DNA from: JADJLQ01 sp044227925
GTDB taxonomy: Bacteria > Bacteroidota > Bacteroidia > Chitinophagales > Saprospiraceae
Assembly (NCBI GenBank): GCA_044227925.1
Contig: JBGAVW010000013.1
Span: 22,922 to 86,921, forward strand
DNA: 64,000 bases
Reading direction: 5' to 3'
Positions 26,289 through 36,344 of this stretch are shown here, one piece after another. The notes below the pieces were generated by a model. That model was not told the origin of the DNA and searched no databases. It saw nothing but the letters and a program-made list of their open reading frames with translations. Within the stretch, counting starts at the first letter, position 1; each line of letters opens with the position of its first letter. The position numbers were made by a program, and so were the translations under genes.

Positions 26289-26714
26289 TTAAAAATGGTT
26301 TGATTTTCGGAAAGGATTTACAAATAATGTACCCTTTCGGTGAAATCGATTATTATAGGCTTGAGCGTAACTGATAAAAAAATCTTTCCATTGGTATTCT
26401 ACTGCTCTTTCAAATGTGATAGCCCCATCGATGAAATTGTTCTGATGTTTTTTTCTTTTATCTTTTTCCAGCAAAAGCAAATACTCTTTAAGTTCTCTTT
26501 CTTTTGTACATTTCACTAACCAATGTACATGGTTATCCAATAGACAAAAAGCATAAGTATGTACGTACGATGACAAATAGTGGAAATATTGATTAAGGAA
26601 ATAAACTTTGTTTTCATCGTTTCGGAACAATACATTTCCACCTACCGCTTTCGCAATCACATGAAAATATTCGTCCTCTTGAAATGATTCAAGGTATTTG
26701 ATGTTCACCGGCAT
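26289..26714 (-). CDS. REP-associated tyrosine transposase (RAYT/Y1), C-terminally shortened
   Basis: One hundred forty-one residues of a Y1/RAYT transposase. The HUH-type pair is in DNHVHWLVK, and the candidate nucleophile tyrosine is in FISYAQAYNNRFHRKGTLF. The frame stops after VNPFRKSNHF, where relatives usually continue for some 40-60 residues with an IHFNP-type block, and only 24 bases remain before the neighbouring gene. It is therefore probably a truncated remnant, although the catalytic residues are intact. RAYTs process REP hairpins; matching hairpins lie just upstream at 26758-27195. Confidence 0.8.
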   Translation of the reverse strand: MPVNIKYLESFQEDEYFHVIAKAVGGNVLFRNDENKVYFLNQYFHYLSSYVHTYAFCLLDNHVHWLVKCTKERELKEYLLLLEKDKRKKHQNNFIDGAITFERAVEYQWKDFFISYAQAYNNRFHRKGTLFVNPFRKSNHF

Positions 26715-26757
26715 GGTGTAAAAATAAGGTGATTGTGTGGGAAGCTTGTGAGCCAGC

Positions 26758-27195
26758 GGAAGTCAAATCTGTGAGGCTGCCCTGGGAGGTTGCTTTTGAC
26801 TTCCTTTGCGCTGACGGAAGTGTACCCTACCTACCGCACAAAGAAGTCAAGAGCTAGTACACAAGGCTAAACACAAACTTGAATTCTGCTTACGCGCGGA
26901 CTCGCAGAAGTCAAATTTGAGAGTGGATTGGTGCGTTCGCTTTTGACTTCTTTGCGCGGCTGGTAACCAGGGGCAATTGGATTGGCTTGAATCACAGGAA
27001 GTAAAATCTGGGATGCCAAAAGAGCTTGCTCTTGCTTCTTTTGTGCTGACTGCGGAGTGTGCAAACTACCTACCGCATAATGAAGTCAAGAGCTAGTACA
27101 CAAGGCTAAACACAAACTTGACTTCTGCTTACGCACGGATTTGGCGTAGTCCAAATTTTCTTACTCACAAGGAAGTCAAGAGCTAATACACTAGG
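26758..27195. repeat. REP-like hairpin cluster beside the RAYT gene
   Basis: Several inverted repeats share the core GAAGTCAA/TTGACTTC. GGAAGTCAAA (26758-26767) pairs with TTTGACTTCC (26795-26804). AGAAGTCAAA (26906-26915) pairs with TTTGACTTCT (26942-26951). A 73-base unit occurs at 26828-26900 and again at 27066-27138 (238 bases apart); inside the second, GAAGTCAAG (27082-27090) pairs with CTTGACTTC (27117-27125). A last half-site lies at 27171. The cluster fills the gap upstream of the RAYT gene; no gene is seen in it. Confidence 0.85.
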
Positions 27196-27203
27196 TTTTC
27201 CAC

Positions 27204-29546
27204 TCAACTCTTTGCCTTCGCCCGTTTCGCCCGCTGCATCTCATTCTCACCACCACCACCAAATGGTCCACCACCACCTTGCTGACCTTTAAACACTTCG
27301 AATCGGGATGGCTCTGCTTTCACTCGTGGATATTGATTGTCTTCCGTATTGATATCGGCAGTCTCGAGATAGGGGTCAAGTACAAACCGTTTTACTTCTT
27401 TAGCTGAGCGGAATACTTTGGTGATTTTATTTTCAGGTAGTTTTTTCCATACTTCTGCAGGATAGCGGAAATCTTCTTTGGTACCATCAGCATATTCGAG
27501 CTGTACGATTACAGGCATGGTGAGACCGCCTTTACGCTCGAAAGTGACTTCATAAAAATTATCACCGGAAGCAAGTAATTTCTTTTCATCTTCGGTAAGG
27601 TTGCGCACATACCGGTCATATTCTTCTTTGGCTATGGCATCGGCTGCATTGGCATCGTAACTGCTGTAAAAATCTTTAATGGTAGTATCTACATCAGAGT
27701 AATATTGCTTTATGGTTTCGGCATTGCGCTTTTTAGTGATGTTTTGAGGAGCTGTGGCTGCTTGCTCTTTTTTCATTTCAGCTATTTTAGTGGGATCTTT
27801 GGGATCTACTTTCATCCATTTTACATCCGACATGGAAATATCACAATAGTCGGTGCTATAAAACCAGCCATTCCAAAACCAATCGAGGTCCACTCCTGAT
27901 GCTTCTTCCATGCTGCGGAAAAAATCAGCAGGATAAGGTTGTTTGAATGCCCATCTGCGGGCATATTCTTTGAACGCCATATCAAATAATTCCCGACCCA
28001 TGATGGTTTCGCGAAGTATGTTTAGCCCGGTAGCTACTTTGGCATAGGCATTGGATCCAAGTTGCTGTACGGATTCACTATTGGTCATTATGGGCTCCAG
28101 AAATTTAGCATCCATTTTCATATAGTCTACTATCTGGTTGGCAGGGCCACGGCGAATAGGATAGTTTGGTTCCCACTGTGCTTCGGTAAGGGATTGCAGG
28201 AATGTGTTTAAGCCTTCGTCCATCCAGGTCCATTGGCGCTCATCACTATTTACAATCATAGGAAAATAATTATGTCCTACTTCGTGAATAATCACACCAA
28301 TCATACCGTATTTGGTGGCACGGGAGTACGTACCATCTTTTTCACAGCGGCCAAAATTGAAACAGATCATTGGGTATTCCATACCGATACGATCGGCATT
28401 GATAGACCAGGCTGATGGATAAGGATAATCAAATGTATAATGTGTGTACCATTTCAGTGTATGTGCCACTGCTTTGGTACTGTATTTTTCCCAAAGTGGA
28501 TTGCCTTCTTTGGGATACATGGACTGAGCCATCACCACGCGACCATCAGACTGTGGCACCCCCATGGCATCCCAGATAAACTTACGGGATGATGCAAATG
28601 CAAAATCGCGTACATTGATTGCCTTAAACTTCCAGGTCTTTTTCGTAGTGGCCCTTTTCATTTCTCTTTCTTCGGCATCTTTTTGATTGGAGATGATCAC
28701 CGGTTGCACTCTTTCTGCTTTGGCTTTGGCGAGCAATGCGATTTGTTCTTTAGTCAATATTTCAGAGGCATTTTGTAATTCACCGGTGGCGGCTACCAGG
28801 TGATCGGATGGAACGGTAATGGCTACATCGAAATTTCCAAATCCTACGGTAAACTCACCCTGTCCCAGGAACTGTTTATTCTGCCATCCTTCGATATCAT
28901 TATACACGCACATACGGGGATAAAACTGGGCTATAGTATACAGGTAGTTTTTATCTTCTGCAAAATATTCATAACCTGATCGGCCACCGAGTTTCATCCG
29001 GTCATTTATATTATACCACCATTTGAGTTTGAAGGCATAGGATTCGCCCGGTTTCAATGGTTTGGGCAGATCTACCCGCATCATGGTATAGTTTATGGTT
29101 TTTTTCAGATCGGCACCGGTAAGATTATCTTTTACATATTCGAGTTTAAATCCACCATCGAACGTATGATCAATAGCAGCAATAGAACCGGCTGTCATTT
29201 TCGGATCTAATTTATGAGAGTTTAATTCATAAGTCTGGCTATTCTCTGCCATTTGATTCTGATCCAGTTGCAACCAGATAAATGGCAATACATCAGGGCT
29301 GTTGTTTTTATAGGTTATTACTTCTTCACCCGAAATGGTTTGTTTATCATCATTTAATTCGAGTTTGATATTATAGTCAGCTTGTTGCTGCCAGTATTTA
29401 TGGCCGGGTGCACCGCTGGCATTACGGTAGTCATTGGGAGTGGGGAGTTGCTGGTCGAGCTGGCGGAAAGGATCTTTATAGATATCACGCTGAGCAAGAG
29501 CTGCGATTGAAATACAGGTAAAGAAAAGTACTGAGAAATATTTCAT
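27204..29546 (-). CDS. M1 family metallopeptidase
   Basis: A 780-residue zinc peptidase with signal peptide MKYFSVLFFTCISIAALAQ. The zinc site is HEVGH (421-425) with the third ligand Glu444 in WMDEGLNTF, and the substrate-binding loop reads GMEYPMI (389-395) in place of GAMEN. The N-terminal beta domain (about 55-330) is as expected for M1. The C-terminal region beyond 560 is less conserved and ends in a Gly-rich, basic tail (GGGGPFGGGGE, then RAKRAKAKS). Probably a periplasmic aminopeptidase. The REP cluster lies directly at its 3' end. Confidence 0.92.
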   Translation of the reverse strand: MKYFSVLFFTCISIAALAQRDIYKDPFRQLDQQLPTPNDYRNASGAPGHKYWQQQADYNIKLELNDDKQTISGEEVITYKNNSPDVLPFIWLQLDQNQMAENSQTYELNSHKLDPKMTAGSIAAIDHTFDGGFKLEYVKDNLTGADLKKTINYTMMRVDLPKPLKPGESYAFKLKWWYNINDRMKLGGRSGYEYFAEDKNYLYTIAQFYPRMCVYNDIEGWQNKQFLGQGEFTVGFGNFDVAITVPSDHLVAATGELQNASEILTKEQIALLAKAKAERVQPVIISNQKDAEEREMKRATTKKTWKFKAINVRDFAFASSRKFIWDAMGVPQSDGRVVMAQSMYPKEGNPLWEKYSTKAVAHTLKWYTHYTFDYPYPSAWSINADRIGMEYPMICFNFGRCEKDGTYSRATKYGMIGVIIHEVGHNYFPMIVNSDERQWTWMDEGLNTFLQSLTEAQWEPNYPIRRGPANQIVDYMKMDAKFLEPIMTNSESVQQLGSNAYAKVATGLNILRETIMGRELFDMAFKEYARRWAFKQPYPADFFRSMEEASGVDLDWFWNGWFYSTDYCDISMSDVKWMKVDPKDPTKIAEMKKEQAATAPQNITKKRNAETIKQYYSDVDTTIKDFYSSYDANAADAIAKEEYDRYVRNLTEDEKKLLASGDNFYEVTFERKGGLTMPVIVQLEYADGTKEDFRYPAEVWKKLPENKITKVFRSAKEVKRFVLDPYLETADINTEDNQYPRVKAEPSRFEVFKGQQGGGGPFGGGGENEMQRAKRAKAKS

Positions 29547-30222
29547 TTTGAAAGAGTTTTTATGGAGCTAAATTAGGATGAATTTTTCGGAAATAACATC
29601 ATAAATAAATCGCATTGTGATTTTTTATAGCACAGTAATTTTTTTATATCATGGAAAATAACAATCAAGAAAAAAAACCTATCCGGTAGATATATCTGCA
29701 CGGGATTTGAAGACTTTCCGTAAGTAAGTAAATAAATAAAAATTCGGGCTCTATCTACATCTGAATCAGCAGCGTTATTTGGCCAATTTTATTAGACCGT
29801 TGATGGCCTGGAGGAAAATGATGGATGGGTTACCTGTAAAAGAATCGGGGATCATTATTCTATTGGAATTATTACAAAAAATAATATGACTGGGTGAAGA
29901 GATATTTATAAATGCGAGAGCAATTATCAGGCCAGGCTTGGCTAAATAATTCCATTTTATTCTCTTTAATCATTAAAATGTACGATATTTCTATAAAACA
30001 ATCAATATATCCTTCTATCTTCGCCTCTGAATTCGGTAAGCACCCATAAGTATAAAATTCCCTCAGAATTCAGGATTCTTCCTTTACATAAATACTGTAT
30101 TTGGTTTTAGAAATATCTAAAGCTGATGTCAGGCAAATTAACCTTGTTTCAAACTAACCTTTGAGCAAAATAATACGTATTTATACTCGTCATATCATAT
30201 CTAATCTTGAAAAATTCTTTCT
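29547..30222. other. Intergenic region, possibly a decayed gene
   Basis: This 676-base gap lies between two divergent genes. From 29652 an ATG opens a short frame (MENNNQEKKPIR) that stops at once, but the +1 frame continues as PVDISARDLKTFRK. Farther on, another frame reads LYLHLNQQRYLANFIRPLMAWRK and GIIILLELLQKII before a stop near 29889. This could be one small gene broken by frameshifts, but no family is recognised. Nothing else is seen apart from A/T-rich sequence before 30223. Confidence 0.4.
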
Positions 30223-33200
30223 ATGAAAACAAAACATCTACTTTCCATGCTGGGAATGGTATGTATTCTCATCCCTTCTGTAAGCTATTCTCAAAATGCA
30301 AATAATTGCAATACCGTAGCCAATCTTGGCTGTGGGCAATCCATAAACAGTACTACTGTGGGTGGAGGCAACGATTTTACGATTGCAGATTTTAATTGCC
30401 ATTCGAGTGCAAACCAGTTTAATGCCGAAGACAAAGTGTACAAAATCTCACCCACGGTAACCGGCACCTATGAAATAAGACTAACCGGATTATCAAAAGA
30501 CCTCGATATTTTCCTGTTGCGTTCAAGTTGCTTAGACGGTATCTGTATAGGTAAAAGTACGTTATCGGATAATAATAACGAAAAGATCACGGCCAATCTT
30601 AAAGATGATTCTACATATTACCTGGTAGTGGATGGATATAATGCAACACAAGCAGGAAATTTTACCCTGAACCTTACTTGTCCTCAATTGGATACGTGTG
30701 GGCAAATAGAAACATTGGTATGTGGACTGGTAGACACCTTTAGCACTATAGGCAAAACCAGTAAATACAATAAAACCAACTACGATGACTGCTATCAGTA
30801 CAATAGTTCATTTTCAGGTGGCGATATCGCTTTTAAATACAACCATAATGCTAATAACCCTAATGCGATTGTTACCATCTGGGGATACAATAAGGATTTA
30901 GACCTGTTTGTATTAAATTCCTGTTCATCATCTGCATCCTGTGTTAAAAAAGCAATCAACAGGGATTTTAATACCGAATACGTAGATTTTACCGGGTTGC
31001 CATACGGTAATTATTATATAGTGGTTGATGGATATGAGGCCAGCCAGGTAAGTCAATTTAAAATATCCGTTTCTTGCCAAAAAGTATGCAGGGACGACAG
31101 TCTGTTTACCAAAATGGATTGTGATCAAACTATAAATGGCAGTACCAAAAACGGCAAAAACAATTTTTCCAAATACTCTATTGATGAATACTATGGGTTT
31201 ACCGGACCTGAGATGTATTATTCTTTCAGAGCTCCTGCAGCCGATACGTACGATATCGAACTCTGGGGGTTTTCAAATGATCTGGAACTATTTGTATTAT
31301 CAAGACTCAATTGTAAAAATAACCCAACGGCTATTGCAAAAAGTACGCACACTCCGGGTAAACCTGAATGGGTAAGAATAGTACTGAAAAAAGACGAACT
31401 CATATATATTGTAGTGGATGGATCACTTGGCTCAGCGAGTAATTTTAGTCTAAAAGTAAACTGTCCGAAGCCTGCACCAAAACTAATGTATACCATATCT
31501 GAAGAAATATGTGACGCAAAAAACAAAACAGTTCAAATACCGGTGAAAGTGAAAAACTTTAAAAATGTGATTTCATTTTCTATGACTATACAATCCGATA
31601 ACCCTGCCGCAGTACAACTAAAGAAAATAAACTCCAATGTACTCAATACGATCTCATATAATGTATTTGAAGACAATAAAACCATCACCATTACCTATCT
31701 TGCCAATGCCATGACCACATTGGCCGATAATACGACTGCATTTACGATAGAAGCTATCTTAGCGGGTAATGTAGGACAATCCAGTTTGATAAAAATTGTT
31801 AATCAACCGACACCAATCAAAACTGCGGTGGTAGTGGATAATCAGAATGTGCTTGCTGAAGTACTCACTGACAATGGCAGTGCATGCATTAATGCCCCGG
31901 ATCCACTGGCTAAATTGATTTTTGATATTGATGATGCCGATTGTGATTTTAAATCTAAGTCTATTGTACTTCCCGTGAAAGTCAGGAATTTTAATAAGAT
32001 TCGATCTTTTTCCATGACTGTGACAGCAGATAATGCTTCCATATTCAGGATAGACACTATCATGTCCCCATTAAATGTAAGTTTTTCCACTTTCCAATTT
32101 ACAGCAGGTAAAACATTTACTTTACAAATGCTGAACAATACAGGACTTACATTGGCTGATGGATCTATTGCTTTTAATATTCACGGCACCCTGGTGGGTA
32201 ATCCGGGTCAATCAACTAAGGTTTCAATTATCTCTAATCCAACTGCCATTCAGGCTATTTCGCTGATCGATGATCAAAACGCAGTAGTTCCGGTAGAAGT
32301 AATCGATGGCTCCGCTTGCATAAAAGAAGGCTCTCTGATAAAATTGGCCGGTAAGGTAAAGGAAAGAGACAATGATGGAATAAAGTCTGTGAAAGTAAAA
32401 CTAAGTGGCTCAGCTACCGATGAAGTGACCACTACTGTAACCGGCTTATACGAATTCGATGCACTGTTGTCTACAGGTAACTATTCTATAACAGCTATGC
32501 GAAATGATAATGCCAAAAACGGGATAGACATACTGGACCTGGCATTATTACAAGACCATATCATTAATAGAACAGTCCTCACTGACCCATATAAAATAGT
32601 TGCCGCAGATGTATACAAAGACGGTGTGATCGATATACTGGATTTAGCTGAATTGCAAGACCTCATCATTGCCCGTATCACAGTTTACAGAAATAATACT
32701 TCATGGATATTTATTCCTTCAGACGAAAACATGACAGTGGCAAAAGCATTAAACCGGACTTATAGGACAAATTATTCCATACCAGCTAATAGTGCAAGTG
32801 CTTCCAACCTTGATTTTTTCGGCATCAAAGTCGGTGATGTCGATCAAAATGCCAATGGTCAAAACATAGCTTTAATAGAATCAAGAGGTACCGGAAATTT
32901 TACCCTGACATTACCTTCGATGAAGGCAAAAAAGGAGCAGCTTATTTATGTCCCGGTGATATTGGAAAAATTTGAAGATGTAAGGGTGTTCCAGTTTTCA
33001 GTAAAATGGGATCATACAAAATTGGAATATCTAAAATCTGAATCTTTCAATGCTGAATTGGCCGGGTTCAATGAGACTAATATACGGTACAATGAAGATC
33101 AGGCAGGTGTATTAAATAGCCTTTGGCTCAATACGGATAATAAGAGCTTAGCTTCCCACTCCACACTATTCAATATGGTTTTTAAAGTGAAAGCCTCCGA

Positions 33201-33567
33201 AGGGGATAATATTGACCTTCGGTTAAATGAAGTGAAAGCGATGGAAGTTGCAGGTCAGATACAGGCAACCTATACAGATGGAAAAATCACGATATCGGAT
33301 ATTTCTACCAAAATCAAGAATGCAGCCTATACTGACATGGCAATAAAACTATTTCCCAATCCAGCTTCGGATTTTATCCATATTTCAGCGCCAAATACAT
33401 TCGATATACTTGAAATCACCAATATAAATGGGGCAAGACAATCTCTGAATTACAAATCAAAAACCAATTACAAATTGGATATGTCATCATTTCCAGCTGG
33501 TGTTTATTTGCTTAAAACAGTGTCTGATGGAGTAGTGCATACCCACAAATTGGTCTTGAGTAAATAG
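30223..33567 (+). CDS. Multidomain T9SS-secreted protein with PPC-like, cohesin-like and dockerin-like modules
   Basis: A 1114-residue exported protein. After a signal peptide (MKTKHLLSMLGMVCILIPSVSYSQ) come three PPC-like beta repeats (about 25-155, 155-288, 289-418), each ending in a YYLVVDGYNA-type strand. Two similar cohesin-like domains follow (about 420-560 and 561-704), with IPVKVKNFKNVISFSMTI-type openings. A carboxypeptidase-regulatory-like segment leads to a duplicated dockerin-like motif (about 764-820: NGIDILDLALLQDHI and DGVIDILDLAELQDLI). A third cohesin-like domain (about 890-1025) precedes a T9SS sorting tail (LFPNPASDFIHIS to the end). Cohesin and dockerin modules in one chain suggest self-assembly or scaffolding, which is inferred only. 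Confidence 0.85.
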   Translation: MKTKHLLSMLGMVCILIPSVSYSQNANNCNTVANLGCGQSINSTTVGGGNDFTIADFNCHSSANQFNAEDKVYKISPTVTGTYEIRLTGLSKDLDIFLLRSSCLDGICIGKSTLSDNNNEKITANLKDDSTYYLVVDGYNATQAGNFTLNLTCPQLDTCGQIETLVCGLVDTFSTIGKTSKYNKTNYDDCYQYNSSFSGGDIAFKYNHNANNPNAIVTIWGYNKDLDLFVLNSCSSSASCVKKAINRDFNTEYVDFTGLPYGNYYIVVDGYEASQVSQFKISVSCQKVCRDDSLFTKMDCDQTINGSTKNGKNNFSKYSIDEYYGFTGPEMYYSFRAPAADTYDIELWGFSNDLELFVLSRLNCKNNPTAIAKSTHTPGKPEWVRIVLKKDELIYIVVDGSLGSASNFSLKVNCPKPAPKLMYTISEEICDAKNKTVQIPVKVKNFKNVISFSMTIQSDNPAAVQLKKINSNVLNTISYNVFEDNKTITITYLANAMTTLADNTTAFTIEAILAGNVGQSSLIKIVNQPTPIKTAVVVDNQNVLAEVLTDNGSACINAPDPLAKLIFDIDDADCDFKSKSIVLPVKVRNFNKIRSFSMTVTADNASIFRIDTIMSPLNVSFSTFQFTAGKTFTLQMLNNTGLTLADGSIAFNIHGTLVGNPGQSTKVSIISNPTAIQAISLIDDQNAVVPVEVIDGSACIKEGSLIKLAGKVKERDNDGIKSVKVKLSGSATDEVTTTVTGLYEFDALLSTGNYSITAMRNDNAKNGIDILDLALLQDHIINRTVLTDPYKIVAADVYKDGVIDILDLAELQDLIIARITVYRNNTSWIFIPSDENMTVAKALNRTYRTNYSIPANSASASNLDFFGIKVGDVDQNANGQNIALIESRGTGNFTLTLPSMKAKKEQLIYVPVILEKFEDVRVFQFSVKWDHTKLEYLKSESFNAELAGFNETNIRYNEDQAGVLNSLWLNTDNKSLASHSTLFNMVFKVKASEGDNIDLRLNEVKAMEVAGQIQATYTDGKITISDISTKIKNAAYTDMAIKLFPNPASDFIHISAPNTFDILEITNINGARQSLNYKSKTNYKLDMSSFPAGVYLLKTVSDGVVHTHKLVLSK

Positions 33568-33700
33568 GATATTCAATATTTTTAATAAATTCTATAATGC
33601 TTACCCCTTTTTTAAGATGTAAGCCGCCGCTCGCCGATATCTACATTCTGCATCCTCTATGCTTTTGCGGGATTTATAATGTTTCACTATATTTAACTCC

Positions 33701-35140
33701 ATGAAACCAAATTCTCATTCAAGTCAACGAAGATCCTTTATCAAAACGACTGCAGCGGCCGGAGCATCTTTCATGATCGTACCCAGGTATGTCTTGGGTA
33801 AAGGGTATACAGCACCCAGTGATAAACTAAACATTGCCGCGGTGGGATGTGGCGGTAAAGGGGATGTAAATGTGAGACTATCCTACAACAATGGATCTGA
33901 TAATATCGTAGCGCTCTGTGATGTAGATGATCGGATGGCTGTGAAATTCAGAGGTCAGTTTTCTTCTGCTCCCTATTACAAAGATTACCGTGAGATGCTT
34001 TCCAAATCCGGTAAGGATATAGATGCAGTATTGGTTTCTACACCCGATCATATGCATTATCCGGTAGCAATGGCAGCCATGGATCTTGGTAAGCACGTAT
34101 ATTGTGAAAAACCTTTGACCCATGATATCTGGGAAGCCAGGCAAATGACTGCTAAGGCCAAAGACAAAAAAGTGGTATCTCAAATGGGCAATCAAGGTTC
34201 CAGTGGAAAAGATACGCGCATCACCGAAACCATCGTGCAATCCGGGATCATCGGTGAGGTATATAATGTAGAAGTATGGACAAACCGCCCGGTATGGCCA
34301 CAAGGGGTGCAGTCACCTAAAGATAAGGGTATGACGGAGCCTATTCCATCGGAAGTGGATTGGAACCTTTGGCTGGGTACTGCGCCTAAACGGGATTATC
34401 ATTCAGCCTATATGCCATTCAGATGGAGAGGATATTGGGATTTTGGTACCGGTGCTTTGGGAGATATGGGTTGTCATTTTATTGATGTACCTTATCGTGC
34501 CCTTGGATTAGGATACCCTACATCGGTTTCCTGCTCAGTAGGTCAGGTATATGCTGATTTTTTTAAAGAAGCATTTTTTGACGATGTATGTCCTCCGTCA
34601 TCGGCCATTCATTTAAAATTTAATAATCCCAAACCCATTATTCATAAAGAAATCAGTCTTTCGTGGTACGATGGTGGCATCCGACCAAAATTGCCGGAAG
34701 GGTGTGATTATGAGCAAGTATTTGGAGATACTGACGGTGGTATTTTATTTCAAGGTACGAAAGGAATGTTAGCTGCACAGCTCTTTGGATCCAATCCTAC
34801 CTTGTATCCTAAAAAGAAATTTGCAAATGTGGTTTTACCTAAACCCAAAAGAGCATTGGTAGAAAACGATACTGAGGGTCATCAGCAACAATGGGTAAAG
34901 GCATGTAAAAAAGGATATGGTACGTATACCAGCTCTTCTTTTGATCAGTCAGGACCACTTACTGAAATCGTATTGATGGGTAACCTGGCGGTGCGATCCT
35001 ACCTGCACCGCACAACAGACAGCAAAGGTAATGTACAGTTTGAAGGGCGCAAAAAGCTGTTGTGGGATGGTACCAATATGAAGATTACCAATTTTGAACC
35101 TGCTAATGCATTTGTAAAAAGGGAATACAGGGGGTATTAA
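33701..35140 (+). CDS. Gfo/Idh/MocA family oxidoreductase with Tat-type signal
   Basis: A 479-residue protein starting with a twin-arginine signal (QRRSFIKTTAAAGASFMI). The Rossmann domain has NIAAVGCGGKGDVN, IVALCDVDD, and the conserved STPDHMHYPVAMAAMDLGK followed by the catalytic-site EKP. The C-terminal domain has WNLWLGTAPKRDYH, FRWRGYWDFGTGALGDMGCHFID, typical of secreted Bacteroidota members. These enzymes oxidise or modify sugars with tightly bound NAD(P). The substrate is not readable. It lies alone, 134 bases after the T9SS protein. Confidence 0.93.
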   Translation: MKPNSHSSQRRSFIKTTAAAGASFMIVPRYVLGKGYTAPSDKLNIAAVGCGGKGDVNVRLSYNNGSDNIVALCDVDDRMAVKFRGQFSSAPYYKDYREMLSKSGKDIDAVLVSTPDHMHYPVAMAAMDLGKHVYCEKPLTHDIWEARQMTAKAKDKKVVSQMGNQGSSGKDTRITETIVQSGIIGEVYNVEVWTNRPVWPQGVQSPKDKGMTEPIPSEVDWNLWLGTAPKRDYHSAYMPFRWRGYWDFGTGALGDMGCHFIDVPYRALGLGYPTSVSCSVGQVYADFFKEAFFDDVCPPSSAIHLKFNNPKPIIHKEISLSWYDGGIRPKLPEGCDYEQVFGDTDGGILFQGTKGMLAAQLFGSNPTLYPKKKFANVVLPKPKRALVENDTEGHQQQWVKACKKGYGTYTSSSFDQSGPLTEIVLMGNLAVRSYLHRTTDSKGNVQFEGRKKLLWDGTNMKITNFEPANAFVKREYRGY

Positions 35141-35213
35141 AAACCCCATTAGATTATTTTACCGGGCTTTTTTCTGATGTAATTTAGCTATATTTATATA
35201 AAACAAATATTGC

Positions 35214-36269
35214 ATGCACCTGATTCCTTTTAAAGGATACATTTTCGATTCCACTAAAGCAATATTTGACCAGGACCTTTATGATGAAATGCGAGCACAT
35301 TTTATGTCCTTGTGTGAAAAGGATATTTTTTATCCTGCATCCGGGATACCCTCCTATTATATATTAGAAATAAAAAATGAAAAAAGGCTTTTTACAGGCC
35401 TGGTCACCCTCACTTCCATACAGGATTATATCTCAGGAAAAATAAAAGCACATGAGCAGACCATTATAAAAAAACAGGTTGTACACAAAAAATTGTTGGC
35501 CAGCAGAAAAGCAATGATCAAACCTGCTGCAGTAGTGATAAATAAAAATAAAAAATTAAATGAAATATTAAATCAGGTAAAAAAAAGTACCAAACCCCTG
35601 CTTAGTATTCAATTTCCGGATGCTTCCTGCCGACATCAACTATGGATTGTAAAGGATAGTAAAAAGATTGAAAAAATTAATATTCAATTTAAAAATACCA
35701 ACAAAGCCATCATCGCTGACGGGCATCACAGGTTTGCAACGGTCGCACAATTAAATAATCAAAATTCACTTGCTGCAATACTTACTGCCTTTTTTACAGC
35801 TGATCAGATGGAAGTATCCTCTTTTTACCGTATTCACAGGCCATTAAAACGACAATCTTCACATTTAATCTTAAAGGCCTTACAGGAAAAGGCTATTGCT
35901 TGGAAAAAAATAAAAGCTATACCCACTGACCCGGGTAATGATTTTTACCTGATACATCAAAAAAGCACCTATGCGTTTGCATTAAAGAAAAATAAAAAAA
36001 AGCTGTGGGCTCACCAGTTTCATGATCAAATCACCAGCGGGATATTTAAAATAATAAATGAATCCAGAAGTGAAAGGATACATTTTGAACAAATTACTAC
36101 AGCTAAAAATGAATTGACTGTCCTCGCAGATAAATACGCAGCTGATTTTATTTTCAAACTGCCTTTAATGGATACCCATCAGATCCTTCAAAACAAAAAA
36201 CTATTGCCACCCAAAACCACCCAATTTATGCCGAGAATAATAAATGGACTAGTAGTGCATTTGATGTAG
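35214..36269 (+). CDS. DUF1015 family protein
   Basis: A 351-residue protein with the DUF1015 landmarks: SYYILEIKNEKRLFTGLVTLTSIQDY (in two parts), and the signature KAIIADGHHRFATV. Relatives are usually above 400 residues; this one begins directly at MHLIPFKGYIFD and has a shorter N-terminus. It is very rich in lysine. Cytosolic, function unknown; in other genomes such genes often lie near serine or phosphoglycerate metabolism, but no such gene is here. It follows the Gfo/Idh gene by 73 bases in the same direction. Confidence 0.8.
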   Translation: MHLIPFKGYIFDSTKAIFDQDLYDEMRAHFMSLCEKDIFYPASGIPSYYILEIKNEKRLFTGLVTLTSIQDYISGKIKAHEQTIIKKQVVHKKLLASRKAMIKPAAVVINKNKKLNEILNQVKKSTKPLLSIQFPDASCRHQLWIVKDSKKIEKINIQFKNTNKAIIADGHHRFATVAQLNNQNSLAAILTAFFTADQMEVSSFYRIHRPLKRQSSHLILKALQEKAIAWKKIKAIPTDPGNDFYLIHQKSTYAFALKKNKKKLWAHQFHDQITSGIFKIINESRSERIHFEQITTAKNELTVLADKYAADFIFKLPLMDTHQILQNKKLLPPKTTQFMPRIINGLVVHLM

Positions 36270-36344
36270 AAATCCTTTACCGGATTGGTGCAGATGAAAA
36301 ATGAAAAAGTCAAAATGGAAGCTTTATCTATATTGGAAAAAAGG

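Noticed and set aside
33878..34303. A 141-codon minus-strand frame inside the Gfo/Idh/MocA gene
   Set aside because: It lies opposite the conserved Rossmann and EKP region and has no recognisable fold.
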